Notes: a model not told the origin generated them from the letters alone. A stretch of 64,000 nt of DNA from Leucobacter sp. Psy1 (GCF_020096995.1 NZ_CP083692.1:2294001-2358000), one strand, 5' to 3'; shown: positions 26,799 through 35,335, numbered from the stretch's first letter. Numbers and translations are program-made.

Positions 26799-28073
26799 TC
26801 AGGCCGCCGGGGCGGGAAGGTCTTGCGCCGCGAAGAAGAAATCGGGACCACCGAAGTTGCCCGACTTCAACGCCAGCTGCAGGTCTGTGCCGAGCGCACG
26901 AGTCCAGGGCACGCCAGGCGCGATGGACGGACCGATGTCGAACCCGCGGACGCCGAGCGCCCGCGTGACGGCACCGGAGGTCTCACCCCCAGCGACGATG
27001 AAACGACGGAAGCCGTGCTCCGCCAGCTCGGTGGCGAGCCGCCCGAGGAAGACTTCGATGGCCCCCGAGAGCCGCTCCGCTCCGTACGCCTGCTGGGCAG
27101 CCAAGACGCGCTTGGGCGCATCGGTCGCGTAGACGATCGGTGCGCTGGCTCCGGTCGAGGATGTCTGGATCCAGTCCAGGAGTTCGGAGCGATAGGCTTC
27201 GGCGTCCTCGAGCACGCGCTCCAGATCCAACGAGTGGTGCGGTGCCTCTGCTGCGTAGCGCGCGACCTGTTCGTTCGTCGCGTGCGAGGACGATCCGGAG
27301 AGCACGATCGCGGGAGCCTCGGTGGCCGTCCACTCGTCGACGGGATCGGAGTCATCGGAGCGCTCCGTGTGATGCGCGGCGATGGCCCCTCCAATGCCCG
27401 AGCCCCCTGTGATGAGCGGCAAATCGGCGACGGCGCCGGCGATGGCGTCGAGGTGCGACTCGGTCATCGCGTCAACCACGACGTAGCTGAAGCCGGCCTT
27501 CCGGGCCTCATCGAGAGCCTCGCGGATTGCATCACCGCCGCGTTCGACCATGTCAAAGGGGACGTTGGTCGCTCGGCCGCGGCTCTGACCTTCCATGAGA
27601 CGGACGAGATTGGAGTCGCTCATCGGGGTGACGGGATGGTTCCGCATGCTTGACTCGGCGAGCGGTTCACCGTGCACGAAGAGGTTCGCACGATAGACCG
27701 TGCGCCCGTTGACGGGGAGCGACGGGACGACGACGGTGAAGTCCTGCTCGAGCGCCTCGAGCAACGCGTCGGTGACCGGGCCGATGTTTCCGGCGGGCGT
27801 GCTGTCGAACGTCGAGCAGTACTTGAATATGATCTGGTCCGCTCCCCATCGCTGGAGCGTTTCGAGGGCGGCCAAGCTCTGGGCGACCGCCTCGGCAGCG
27901 GGAATCGAACGCGTCTTGAGTCCTATCACGACCGCACCAGTGTCCTCAGCTACCTCCGAAGCGGCATCGAGGTCGGTCAGGAGCGCCGTAGAAACTCCAC
28001 CCGCCACCAAGAACCCGGCGATATCCGTCGCGCCGGTGAAATCATCGGCGATCACTCCGATCTTGAGCCCCAT
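26799..28073 (-). CDS. otnK: 3-oxo-tetronate kinase (DUF1537 family)
   Basis: A 424-residue two-domain kinase. The N-terminal signature GVIADDFTGATDIAGFL is at residues 6-22, FKYCSTFDSTPAGNIGP lies near residue 83, and the C-terminal ATP-binding domain has GSSSHAT and FIVAGGETSGAV. Family members phosphorylate four-carbon acid sugars; OtnK acts on 3-oxo-tetronates. First gene of the operon otnK - chimera - denD - permease - otnC, with an inverted repeat 38-56 bp upstream of its start. Confidence 0.88.
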   Translation of the reverse strand: MGLKIGVIADDFTGATDIAGFLVAGGVSTALLTDLDAASEVAEDTGAVVIGLKTRSIPAAEAVAQSLAALETLQRWGADQIIFKYCSTFDSTPAGNIGPVTDALLEALEQDFTVVVPSLPVNGRTVYRANLFVHGEPLAESSMRNHPVTPMSDSNLVRLMEGQSRGRATNVPFDMVERGGDAIREALDEARKAGFSYVVVDAMTESHLDAIAGAVADLPLITGGSGIGGAIAAHHTERSDDSDPVDEWTATEAPAIVLSGSSSHATNEQVARYAAEAPHHSLDLERVLEDAEAYRSELLDWIQTSSTGASAPIVYATDAPKRVLAAQQAYGAERLSGAIEVFLGRLATELAEHGFRRFIVAGGETSGAVTRALGVRGFDIGPSIAPGVPWTRALGTDLQLALKSGNFGGPDFFFAAQDLPAPAA

Positions 28074-28110
28074 TGCTACTCCCCGGCGAGAAATCCGCCA
28101 CTGTTAAAAC

Positions 28111-28129
28111 TTGTGAACTGGCTTCACAA
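28111..28129 (-). promoter_or_regulatory. Inverted repeat TTGTGAA-N5-TTCACAA at the tetronate operon promoter
   Basis: A perfect 7-bp inverted repeat with a 5-nt spacer. It starts 38 bp upstream of the otnK ATG, in an AT-rich stretch. On the minus strand the repeat's TTGTGA can serve as a -35 hexamer, with TAACAG 17 nt later as a weak -10, so a repressor bound here would block transcription. The binding protein is not known; the DeoR relic inside the operon has no DNA-binding domain. Confidence 0.6.
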
Positions 28130-28284
28130 AAAGTATCACACTGGAAGCAACTGCACCACTCGTAGCTGAGGGGTACCACTCGACGGAAGCGGGTTGCACT
28201 CGAGGTGCTAGGCGATGATGGCCGGACTTGCATGGGCGCCGAGTGCCGAGAATCCTCAAGCCGTCGAGCCGCGTTCATGCTCAG

Positions 28285-28602
28285 CTACTCCCCCGCCAGT
28301 TCCACTCCGTGCCTGCGAGTCTCGTGCGTGAGCAGGATCGCGATCGGTGTGCCACCCGCACGAGGATGGATCACGCGCGCCAAGGCCATGGCTGCCATCG
28401 CAACGCCTACCGAGATACCCAAGCTCCACCACCTGGTCGGAAACACTGTGTGAGCAAGGAGCCCGCACAGCGCCGCGATGGAGTGGCCCCCGACAACGCT
28501 GAGCGGCCTCGATAGCGGGGCGTCCGGCAGGAGGAAGACGAGCACGCACGATGATCCGAACGCCGCTATCAGAATCAGCGTCCGCGCGAGGTCGCTGACC
28601 AT
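28285..28602 (-). CDS. HPP-family membrane protein, short form or fragment
   Basis: A 105-residue protein with three hydrophobic segments. The segment LPDAPLSRPLSVVGGHSIAA and the later ARVIHPRAGGTPIAI match the HPP family, whose name-giving HPP is HPR here. Complete HPP proteins have four helices and about 160 residues. The first helix and the last helix are missing, and the C-terminus is an unrelated hydrophilic stretch (LLTHETRRHGVELAGE). It may be a decaying gene. Upstream sequence in the same frame has no start codon and no HPP similarity. Confidence 0.55.
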   Translation of the reverse strand: MVSDLARTLILIAAFGSSCVLVFLLPDAPLSRPLSVVGGHSIAALCGLLAHTVFPTRWWSLGISVGVAMAAMALARVIHPRAGGTPIAILLTHETRRHGVELAGE

Positions 28603-28735
28603 TCGGAGCAGGACAAGCGTCTGATCCCTATCTCCATCACTGGCGTCACGCTCGAGCGACAGCTGGGCGCCGTGCGGCTCGGAGGTGGCGACCCGGTGGC
28701 GGCCCTTCGCACGGGGAGGGCGTCGTCATGACCCA

Positions 28736-28885
28736 CTACCTCGACGCCGGCTCCTCTTCCTGCTCAAGGTTCTCGTCGGGGTCGACGGAAGAATCGTCCG
28801 TCTCTGTTTCTCGCTCAGCTTCCTGCGCCTGCTCGTTCGCGAGAGCTTCAGCCTCTCGTTCGTCGCGCTTCTCTCGCCGAGACAT
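28736..28885 (-). CDS. Small highly charged protein, unknown
   Basis: A 49-residue reading frame starting MSRREKRDEREAEALANEQA and ending in an acidic stretch (Asp/Glu-rich, about 40% charged overall). No cysteines or hydrophobic segment; the pattern predicts a helical or disordered protein. GGGA lies 7 nt upstream of the ATG. It is 10 bp downstream of another tiny charged gene and in the same orientation as the molybdoenzyme gene. No family is recognised. Confidence 0.5.
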   Translation of the reverse strand: MSRREKRDEREAEALANEQAQEAERETETDDSSVDPDENLEQEEEPASR

Positions 28886-28895
28886 CAGAAAGTCC

Positions 28896-29054
28896 CTACC
28901 CCCGTCGATCTCCCTCGTGGCGGCGCTCGTCCTGAGATCCTTCGTCCAGGCTGTCACCCGTTCGGTCGAAGTTCTCATCACGTCGCTCCTCGCGACGCCG
29001 CTCCTGCTCGGCGCGTGCTTCGCGCAGTTCATCGTTCTTGTCGTGATGTCCCAT
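28896..29054 (-). CDS. Small charged protein overlapping the FdhF/YdeP gene end, unknown
   Basis: A 52-residue frame beginning MGHHDKNDELREARAEQE, with a run of alternating Arg and Glu (about residues 16-28) and an acidic end. The start ATG at 29054 lies inside the last nine codons of the molybdoenzyme gene in another frame, with AAAGGA six nucleotides upstream, an arrangement typical of coupled genes. It is very hydrophilic, with no hydrophobic core. It and the next small gene may be a tandem pair; no family is recognised. Confidence 0.5.
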   Translation of the reverse strand: MGHHDKNDELREARAEQERRREERRDENFDRTGDSLDEGSQDERRHEGDRRG

Positions 29055-31539
29055 GCGGGTTCCTTTCAGCGGTGGTGTCGGCGCGACTCTTGCGAATCGT
29101 CACGTTCAGGTTCTTCATCAGCGGCTGGTCGCTCTGCTCCGAGTAGTCGGCCCACCCGATGAGCACGTTCATCTCTGGCATATAGCCGGCCGCTGACCCC
29201 GCGGGCAGGTCGTACTGCAGGGCCCGATATCGCTGCAGCTCACGCACCGTACCGTCCTTCGACGTGGAGGTGATGTCGACGAGGTCCCCATGCGCGATGC
29301 CTCGCGCGCGCATGTCGTCCCGGTGCATGAAGACGAGCGTCCGCAGATTCCGGATCCCCCGATACCGATCGTCGTCGGTGTAGATGGTGGTGTTCCACTG
29401 GTCGTGCGACCGCATGGTTTGCAGGATCAACGTGTCCGGATTGTCTGGCACGACCTGCGGCAGTTCGGCCAGGGAGAACTCGGCGCGCCCCGTCGGCGTG
29501 AGGAACTCTCGTTCACGCGCGGGTTGCGGGATCCGGAATCCGTTGGTCTGCCGCACGACCTCGTTGAATCGATCGAATCCGGCGAGACCCCGCGACATCA
29601 CCTCTCGAATCCGGTCGTAGGCACCCACGTACCACTGCCACGGGGTCTGCGAATCGGGCAACGTGGCGCGCGCCATCCCTGCGATGATCGCGGGTTCGGA
29701 GCGCAGGTGCGGCGAAGCAGGGCGCCGGTGGCCGCGAGACAGATGGACCATGCTCATGGCGTCCTCGACCGAGGTCTCCTGCACGCCGGTATCCTGCTCA
29801 TCGCGCTCGGTGCGTCCGATGCAGGGGAGGATCAGTGCGCGCTCACCGTGCACCAAGTGACTTCGATTGAGTTTTGTCGAGACCTGCACAGTGAGTGCGC
29901 ACTTTCGCATCGCCTGCTCCGTGTACGCCGTATCCGGCGCGGCCCGAACGAAGTTGCCGCCCATCCCGACGAAAACCTTGACTTGCCCCTCGTCCATGGC
30001 TTTGATCGTGCCGACGGTGTCGAGTCCGTGCTCCCGCGGTGAGGTGATTCCCGTCGCCTGATCCATGCGTGAGAGAAAATCCTCGTCCGGACGGTGGTCG
30101 ATGCCGCACGTACGATTGCCCTGCACGTTGCTGTGCCCGCGTACGGGCGAGGGACCGGCGCCGGTGCGCCCCACATTGCCGCGAAGCAGCAGCAGATTGA
30201 CGATCTCGCGGACGGTATCGACCCCGTGCTCGTGCTGCGATACCCCCAGGCACCAGCTGATGACCGTTCGTTCCGCACCCAGGTAGATCTCTGCGGCTTC
30301 GCCGATCTGCTGCCTCGAGAGGCCGGCATCTCGCTCGAGGTCGCCCCAGTTGGTCCGCTCGACGAGGGCGCGATACTCGGCGAAACCGCTGGTGTGCTGT
30401 TCGAGGAACGATGCGTCGATCGCCGTTGGGTCGGACTCGGCTCGCTCGAGCACGATCTTCGCCATTCCTCGGATCAGGGCCAAGTCTCCGCCGGGCCGCA
30501 CCTGCAGATCGAGATTCGATGTCTTCGTAGCCTTGAACAGTGCCATGTCGACGAACTCGTGCGGCACGATCGTCGAACGCGAAGCGGCTTCGACGAGCGG
30601 GTTCACATGGACGATTTTCGCGCCCCGTCGGTAGGCCTCGGCAAGCGAGGTCAACATGCGAGGAGCGTTCGAGGCGGCGTTCACTCCCATGATGAAGAGC
30701 GCGTCGGATTTCTCCCAGTCGACCAGGTCCGCGGTGCCCTTCCCGGTGCCGAGCGATGCTTTCAGCGCACGCCCCGATGCTTCATGGCACATGTTGGAGC
30801 AGTCGGGGAGGTTGTTCGTACCGAACTCGCGCGCCCAGAGCTGATAGAGGAAGGTCGGCTCGTTCCCTAGCCTGCCTGAGGTGTAGAACGCCGCCTCATT
30901 TGGCGAGTCGAGGTCTCGGAGCGTTGCGCCGACCAGAGCGAAAGCGTCCTCCCAGGAGATCGGGACGTACGTGTCGGTCTCCGGATCATAGGTCATCGGC
31001 TCGGTGAGTCGCCCCTGATCCTCGAGTGCGAAATCGGTCCAGGTCTTGAGCTCGGAGACCGTGTGGCGGGCGAAGAACTCCGCATCGACCCGCTTTCGCG
31101 TCATCTCCCACGTCACGTGCTTGACGCCGTTCTCGCAGATATCGAGTTTCAATCCGTGCAGGTCATCCGGCCAAGCGCATCCTGGGCAGTCGAAACCTGT
31201 GCGCTCCTGATTCATCTTCAGCATCGCCGCAGAACCGGCGATCGGTTCCTTCTCACGGATCAGCACCTCACCGACTGACAGCGCCGCGCCCCAGCCTGCA
31301 GCTGGATGGTCGTAGTCGCGCTGACTCGAGCGCCCGTCCACGCGCGGACCGTAGCCTCCGGCGCCCTGTTCACCACGCGCGTTCACAATCGGCAGTTGCT
31401 CTGGCACCGCCGAACCCCGCTCCTCCGGCGGTCGCTCGATGCTCTCAGCCGCGTGGTGCGTCGGGTCAGGATCCGCGCTGCCATGGTCCTCACGCTCATG
31501 GCGACCCTGGAGCCCGTTGTCCCCGTCCTGCTGTGTCAT
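29029..31539 (-). CDS. FdhF/YdeP-family molybdopterin oxidoreductase
   Basis: An 836-residue protein of the molybdopterin-guanine-dinucleotide enzyme family, YdeP-like group. GFDCPGCAWPD (about residues 114-124) is the YdeP-type Fe-S/cysteine motif, DCSNMCHEASGRALK lies where the catalytic metal ligand region is, and VRGHSNVQGNRTCGI and NVTIRKS are C-terminal features of the family. The electron donor/acceptor is unknown; YdeP-like proteins are linked to acid resistance or formate metabolism. The first 85 or so residues are a hydrophilic, low-complexity extension. ATG at 31539 follows GGGAG by about 6 nt. No FdhD or molybdenum cofactor genes are in the window. Confidence 0.88.
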   Translation of the reverse strand: MTQQDGDNGLQGRHEREDHGSADPDPTHHAAESIERPPEERGSAVPEQLPIVNARGEQGAGGYGPRVDGRSSQRDYDHPAAGWGAALSVGEVLIREKEPIAGSAAMLKMNQERTGFDCPGCAWPDDLHGLKLDICENGVKHVTWEMTRKRVDAEFFARHTVSELKTWTDFALEDQGRLTEPMTYDPETDTYVPISWEDAFALVGATLRDLDSPNEAAFYTSGRLGNEPTFLYQLWAREFGTNNLPDCSNMCHEASGRALKASLGTGKGTADLVDWEKSDALFIMGVNAASNAPRMLTSLAEAYRRGAKIVHVNPLVEAASRSTIVPHEFVDMALFKATKTSNLDLQVRPGGDLALIRGMAKIVLERAESDPTAIDASFLEQHTSGFAEYRALVERTNWGDLERDAGLSRQQIGEAAEIYLGAERTVISWCLGVSQHEHGVDTVREIVNLLLLRGNVGRTGAGPSPVRGHSNVQGNRTCGIDHRPDEDFLSRMDQATGITSPREHGLDTVGTIKAMDEGQVKVFVGMGGNFVRAAPDTAYTEQAMRKCALTVQVSTKLNRSHLVHGERALILPCIGRTERDEQDTGVQETSVEDAMSMVHLSRGHRRPASPHLRSEPAIIAGMARATLPDSQTPWQWYVGAYDRIREVMSRGLAGFDRFNEVVRQTNGFRIPQPAREREFLTPTGRAEFSLAELPQVVPDNPDTLILQTMRSHDQWNTTIYTDDDRYRGIRNLRTLVFMHRDDMRARGIAHGDLVDITSTSKDGTVRELQRYRALQYDLPAGSAAGYMPEMNVLIGWADYSEQSDQPLMKNLNVTIRKSRADTTAERNPHGTSRQER

Positions 31540-31617
31540 GAGCGCTCCCCCCACCCCACGGTCAGTAGGTCCCAGGCTACGTCCCGCAGACGCATTTGGG
31601 TAGCGGATGACGGCGCG

Positions 31618-32256
31618 TCACCCGCCGAGGCCGAACACACCGGCCACCAGGTTCACGGAAGCACCCAGGATGACCAGGCCGAAGATGAACGCTGTGAGTC
31701 CGTGTCTCAGCACGATCGCCCTGAACTCGCGATTCCCGACCGCCACGTCCGTGGTCCCGTAGGTCATGCCGACGGCATAACTGAAGTAGACGAAGTCGGA
31801 GTACCGAGGCGGGTCGCTCTGGTTGAAGTCGAGGCCGCCGACGGGTTCCCGATAGTAGAGGGAGGCATAGTGCAGCGAATATGTCTGCTGCACGCACGCC
31901 CACGCACCGAAGACGCCGATCAGCGTGAACACAGCAGCAAGGACCCCGGCTTCGGCACCGTTGACCAGCTGCAGAGCGATCACCGATACGATCGCCAGAC
32001 TCGAGGCGACGACGACGAGCAGTTCGTCGGCGACCGGGTTGAAGTCCTCGCGCCTGGCGTTCTCGGCGGTAGCGCGTTCGTCGAGTGTCCACAGGAGCCC
32101 CCAGGTGGCAGCAACGAAGCACACCTCTGCCACGGTGATCCCTATCGTCACTCCGAGATGCACTTCCCCGAGCATCCACACTCCGAACCCTGCCGCGAGG
32201 CCCACGCAGGCGCTGAGGACCAACCTCAGTCGCGTGGATCTGCGGAGTGCGTTCAT
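31618..32256 (-). CDS. DUF1345-family membrane protein
   Basis: A 212-residue protein with five predicted helices. The segments LHYASLYYRE, RYSDFVYFSYAVGMTYGTTD and the final LVAGVFGLGG are typical of DUF1345. GAGG lies 8 nt before the ATG at 32256. Function is unknown for the family. It is 78 bp downstream of the molybdoenzyme start and diverges from the BenE gene. Confidence 0.85.
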   Translation of the reverse strand: MNALRRSTRLRLVLSACVGLAAGFGVWMLGEVHLGVTIGITVAEVCFVAATWGLLWTLDERATAENARREDFNPVADELLVVVASSLAIVSVIALQLVNGAEAGVLAAVFTLIGVFGAWACVQQTYSLHYASLYYREPVGGLDFNQSDPPRYSDFVYFSYAVGMTYGTTDVAVGNREFRAIVLRHGLTAFIFGLVILGASVNLVAGVFGLGG

Positions 32257-32393
32257 CGTTCGTGCCTCGATTCTCGAAGTCGTTCCCTGCCGGGGTGCGG
32301 TGGCGAAGAGCCTATACGCTGCAGGGCGATCACTTCTGACCGGATAGCGTCCTGGCACGGAGCCGCGGCACTGCGGTGCCGGCGTCACCCATA

Positions 32394-33590
32394 ATGGAGT
32401 GCGTGACTGCCGCACCCGTTCCCCGTGTCCAGGCGAACGAGGTCGGCGCAGGGTTCGTCACGACCGCCGTCGGGTTCACCGCCTCATTCGCCGTGGTGCT
32501 GACGGGACTGCAGGCGGTTGGAGCATCGTCCGCCCAGGCCGCCTCCGGCCTCGGCGCGCTCTGCCTCGTCGTCGGGCTCGGCGGCCTCGTCCTGTCCCTG
32601 AAGTATCGGGTACCGGTCACGCTCGCGTGGTCGACTCCCGGCGCTGCGGTACTGGCGGGGTCCGGTGGACTGCCAGGCGGGTTCTCCGACGCGGTCGGGG
32701 CGTTCGTCGTGTGCGGTGTTCTCTTCCTCGTGACCGGGCTCTGGCCGCAGCTCGGGCGCCTCATGACACGGATCCCCGCCGGCATCGCGCAGGCGATGCT
32801 CGCCGGAGTGCTGGTCCCGCTGTGTCTCGTACCGGTCCAGGCGGCTGTGGCGAGTCCAGCGGTCGTGCTGCCCGTGGCACTGGTCTGGCTGATCGGCATG
32901 CGGTTCTGGCCCAGGTGGGCGGTTCCGATCGCGTTCGGCGCGGCGCTCGTCATCATTGCGATCGCTTTCGCGATCGGCGCGGCAGATGTGGCAGCCGTGC
33001 GCTGGGCGCCCGCGCTCGAGTTCGTGCTCCCCACGTTCACCTGGCAGGCGATGCTCGGCCTCGCGCTGCCGCTCTACATCGTCACGATGGCGTCGCAGAA
33101 CGTCTCGGGCGCCGCGGTGCTCCAGTCGTTCGGCTACACCGCCCCGTGGCGTCCATCACTCATCACGACCGGACTCGGCACGTCGGCAGCGGCATTCTTC
33201 GGCGGGCACGCCATCAACCTTGCTGCCATCAGCGCCGCGCTCGCCGCCGGCAACGAAACCGGGGTTCCGTTCGGACGTCGGTGGCGCAGCGCAGCGTGGG
33301 CCGGCAGTTTCTACCTGCCCCTCGCCATCGGGGCAGCGGCCGTGTCGACCATCGCGCTCGCCGCGCCAGGAGGCCTCATCCCGGCGGTTGCCGGGCTCGC
33401 CCTCATCGGTACCCTCGCCTCGTCCGTGCAGAGCGCGTGGGCAGACGCCGAGGATCGCCTGGCATGCGCGCTCACGCTGCTCGTGGCCGCATCCGGGATC
33501 ACGGTGTGGGGCATCGGCGCGGCGTTCTGGGCGCTCCTCATCGGGCTGGCGACCCGGGCCGTGCTCCTCGGGTCAGCGTCGCGGCGCTGA
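32394..33590 (+). CDS. BenE-family benzoate/aromatic acid transporter
   Basis: A membrane protein of 398 residues with 11-12 hydrophobic segments. TLAWSTPGAAVL near residue 79 and the helix-breaking GLGTSAAAFFGGHAINLAAI are typical of the BenE (benzoate:H+ symport) family, distantly related to nucleobase transporters. No aromatic catabolic genes are nearby, so the substrate is not certain. The start is either ATG at 32394 or GTG at 32403 (GGAG 3 nt upstream). Its 3' end overlaps the convergent antitoxin-like gene by 18 bp. Confidence 0.85.
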   Translation: MECVTAAPVPRVQANEVGAGFVTTAVGFTASFAVVLTGLQAVGASSAQAASGLGALCLVVGLGGLVLSLKYRVPVTLAWSTPGAAVLAGSGGLPGGFSDAVGAFVVCGVLFLVTGLWPQLGRLMTRIPAGIAQAMLAGVLVPLCLVPVQAAVASPAVVLPVALVWLIGMRFWPRWAVPIAFGAALVIIAIAFAIGAADVAAVRWAPALEFVLPTFTWQAMLGLALPLYIVTMASQNVSGAAVLQSFGYTAPWRPSLITTGLGTSAAAFFGGHAINLAAISAALAAGNETGVPFGRRWRSAAWAGSFYLPLAIGAAAVSTIALAAPGGLIPAVAGLALIGTLASSVQSAWADAEDRLACALTLLVAASGITVWGIGAAFWALLIGLATRAVLLGSASRR

Positions 33591-33827
33591 GTCGCCCCGC
33601 TGATCGGGATCGCCGTCGGTGCCGATCGCCCGATCCGCAGCGTCCCGCGCACGGGTGATCTTCTCCTCGTGCTTCCCGCCCGTGACCGAGTTCGCGGCAC
33701 CGGCCGCCTTGTCGAGGACGGAATCGCTGATCTGTTCGGCCCGCTCCGATTTCAGGTGTTCCTGCACCTTCGGGTCGTTGGCGAGTTTCTTGGCGGCGTT
33801 CACGATCTTGTCGAGTCCCATGACCAT
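33573..33827 (-). CDS. Rv0909/MT0933-like antitoxin family protein
   Basis: An 84-residue hydrophilic protein. GLDKIVNAAKKLANDPKVQE, ISDSVLDKAAGAANSVTGGK and ITRARDAADRAIG match the actinobacterial MT0933-like 'antitoxin' family by pattern. No toxin gene (Rv0910-like polyketide-cyclase-fold protein) is adjacent, so a toxin-antitoxin role is unsupported here. Start at 33827 or 33821; an upstream TTG at 33857 is less likely. Confidence 0.75.
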   Translation of the reverse strand: MVMGLDKIVNAAKKLANDPKVQEHLKSERAEQISDSVLDKAAGAANSVTGGKHEEKITRARDAADRAIGTDGDPDQRGDSAPRR

Positions 33828-34002
33828 ATGCTTCGTTGCGGCGGCCATCACTGTCAAGGGATTTCAGTGAACTCAGCGGTGAGCGTCAGGGACGCTGGAG
33901 CAGATCACTGTGAGCCGCGGGCCATCGAGACGTCGCTGTTCCCCCTAAGCTAGAAGACATCTGTTCGCAGAGCATTCGCTCGTCAACACGGTGAGGACAC
34001 TG

Positions 34003-34959
34003 ATGTCTCGCACGCTCAGCCTGGCAATGGTGCAGTACCCGGCAGAGGCCCGGCCCGACTCGTCCGACTTCGCGGACCGGATGCGGAGCTTCGCCGCGCG
34101 CTACCCGCAGGTCCGTATGTGGGTGTTCCCCGAGCTCCACCTGGACTCGGCCGAGCCCTGGCGCAATCCGGAAGAGCTCGCCCACCCGCTCGACGACGCC
34201 CGCTTCGCAGCACTCGGGGAGCTCGCCCGCGAACTGGGGGTGTGGCTCGTGCCCGGCAGCGTGTACGAGCGCGGCGGTGACGGACGCATCTACAACACGT
34301 CGCTGGTCTACTCCCCCGACGGTGAGCGCGTCTCGACGTATCGGAAGATCTTCCCCTGGCGCCCCGCAGAGGCGAGCACCCCTGGCAGCGCCTTCGAGGT
34401 GTTCGACATGCCGGGTTACGGCCGCGTCGGCATGTCGATCTGCTACGACGTCTGGTACCCCGAGCACACCCGCCACCTGGCGTGGATGGGCGCGGAACTC
34501 GTGCTGAATCTCGTACAGACCGGCACGAGCGATCGCGAACAGGAGCACACCATCGTCCGTGGCAACGCGATCATGAATCAGGTGTGGATCGCCTCCGTGA
34601 ACTCGGCCGCGCCGACCGGGCGGGGCCGCTCGTTGCTCGTCGACCCGCAGGGCGTCGTGCGAGCCGCATGCCCGGAGTCCGGGCCAGAGGTGCTGACCGC
34701 GCTCGTCAACTTCGATGACGCGGCGGCGGCCAGGCAGTTCGGCACCGCCGCCGTATCCCGTCCCTGGTCGCAGTTCCGCAACGACGATGCGCCCATCCCG
34801 CTTCCGCTCTACGGTGGCCGCATCGACCCGGCGGTGTGGAACTACGAGGTTCCCGCGGCAGCGGCACTGAGCGTGCCGTCCGACACCTCCGCGATCCCGG
34901 TGGTCGCTGCCCTGGTTCCGGTCGACACGTCGGCGATCCCGGTCATTCCCTCGAGCTGA
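34003..34959 (+). CDS. Carbon-nitrogen hydrolase (nitrilase superfamily)
   Basis: A 318-residue amidase-like enzyme with the Glu-Lys-Cys triad: Glu in WVFPELHLDSA (about residue 44), Lys in STYRKIFPWRP, and Cys in MSICYDVWYPEHTRHLAW. The substrate, an amide or nitrile, is not evident. The C-terminal 50 residues contain two copies of DTSAIPV separated by 14 residues, Pro/Val/Ala-rich and outside the fold. ATG at 34003 has GAGGA 5 nt upstream. Confidence 0.86.
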   Translation: MSRTLSLAMVQYPAEARPDSSDFADRMRSFAARYPQVRMWVFPELHLDSAEPWRNPEELAHPLDDARFAALGELARELGVWLVPGSVYERGGDGRIYNTSLVYSPDGERVSTYRKIFPWRPAEASTPGSAFEVFDMPGYGRVGMSICYDVWYPEHTRHLAWMGAELVLNLVQTGTSDREQEHTIVRGNAIMNQVWIASVNSAAPTGRGRSLLVDPQGVVRAACPESGPEVLTALVNFDDAAAARQFGTAAVSRPWSQFRNDDAPIPLPLYGGRIDPAVWNYEVPAAAALSVPSDTSAIPVVAALVPVDTSAIPVIPSS

Positions 34960-34978
34960 CGCGACGCACCCGGCCGCG

Positions 34979-35254
34979 TCAGCGCGCGTATCGGCCCGAC
35001 GCGAGCGCCCGCGCGCGCTGCTTCTCGGCCTCCGCTTCGCGATTCTTCGGAGGAGTCGTCGCCACCAGCGATGCGAGGAGGTGCTCGGTCGCGTGAGCAA
35101 TCTCGGCGACTGCTCGGTCGAAGGCCGCGGTGTTCGCGCGGGACGGCTTCGATGTTCCCGCGATCTTGCGCACATACTGCAGCGCGGCCGCGTGCACCTC
35201 GTCGGACGTGGCTGTCGGCTCGAAGTTGTGAAGTGTGTGAATATTGCGGCACAT
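34979..35254 (-). CDS. DUF2277-family protein
   Basis: A 91-residue cytoplasmic protein beginning MCRNIHTLHNFEPTATSDEV and containing AALQYVRKIAGTSKPSRAN, both diagnostic of DUF2277. Homologues are common in actinobacteria and proteobacteria; no function is known. The C-terminus has a basic, Ala-rich tail. It is convergent with the nitrilase gene, 19 bp away. Confidence 0.85.
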   Translation of the reverse strand: MCRNIHTLHNFEPTATSDEVHAAALQYVRKIAGTSKPSRANTAAFDRAVAEIAHATEHLLASLVATTPPKNREAEAEKQRARALASGRYAR

Positions 35255-35306
35255 ACCGTCACCGTACGCCGAGCGACTCGCTTGCGCCACCCTGGAGCGC
35301 AGGGAT

Positions 35307-35335
35307 TTGCGCCACTGCACGTGGCCGAATATAAT
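35307..35335 (+). promoter_or_regulatory. Sigma-70-type promoter upstream of the GH13 gene
   Basis: TTGCGC (35307-35312) and a consensus TATAAT (35330-35335) are separated by exactly 17 nt. This would start transcription near 35342, about 95 nt before the ATG at 35437. A perfect TATAAT is rare in sequence of this base composition. Confidence 0.65.

Noticed and set aside
33573-33827. A toxin-antitoxin module
   Set aside because: The antitoxin-like family name is historical; no toxin-like gene is adjacent on either side.
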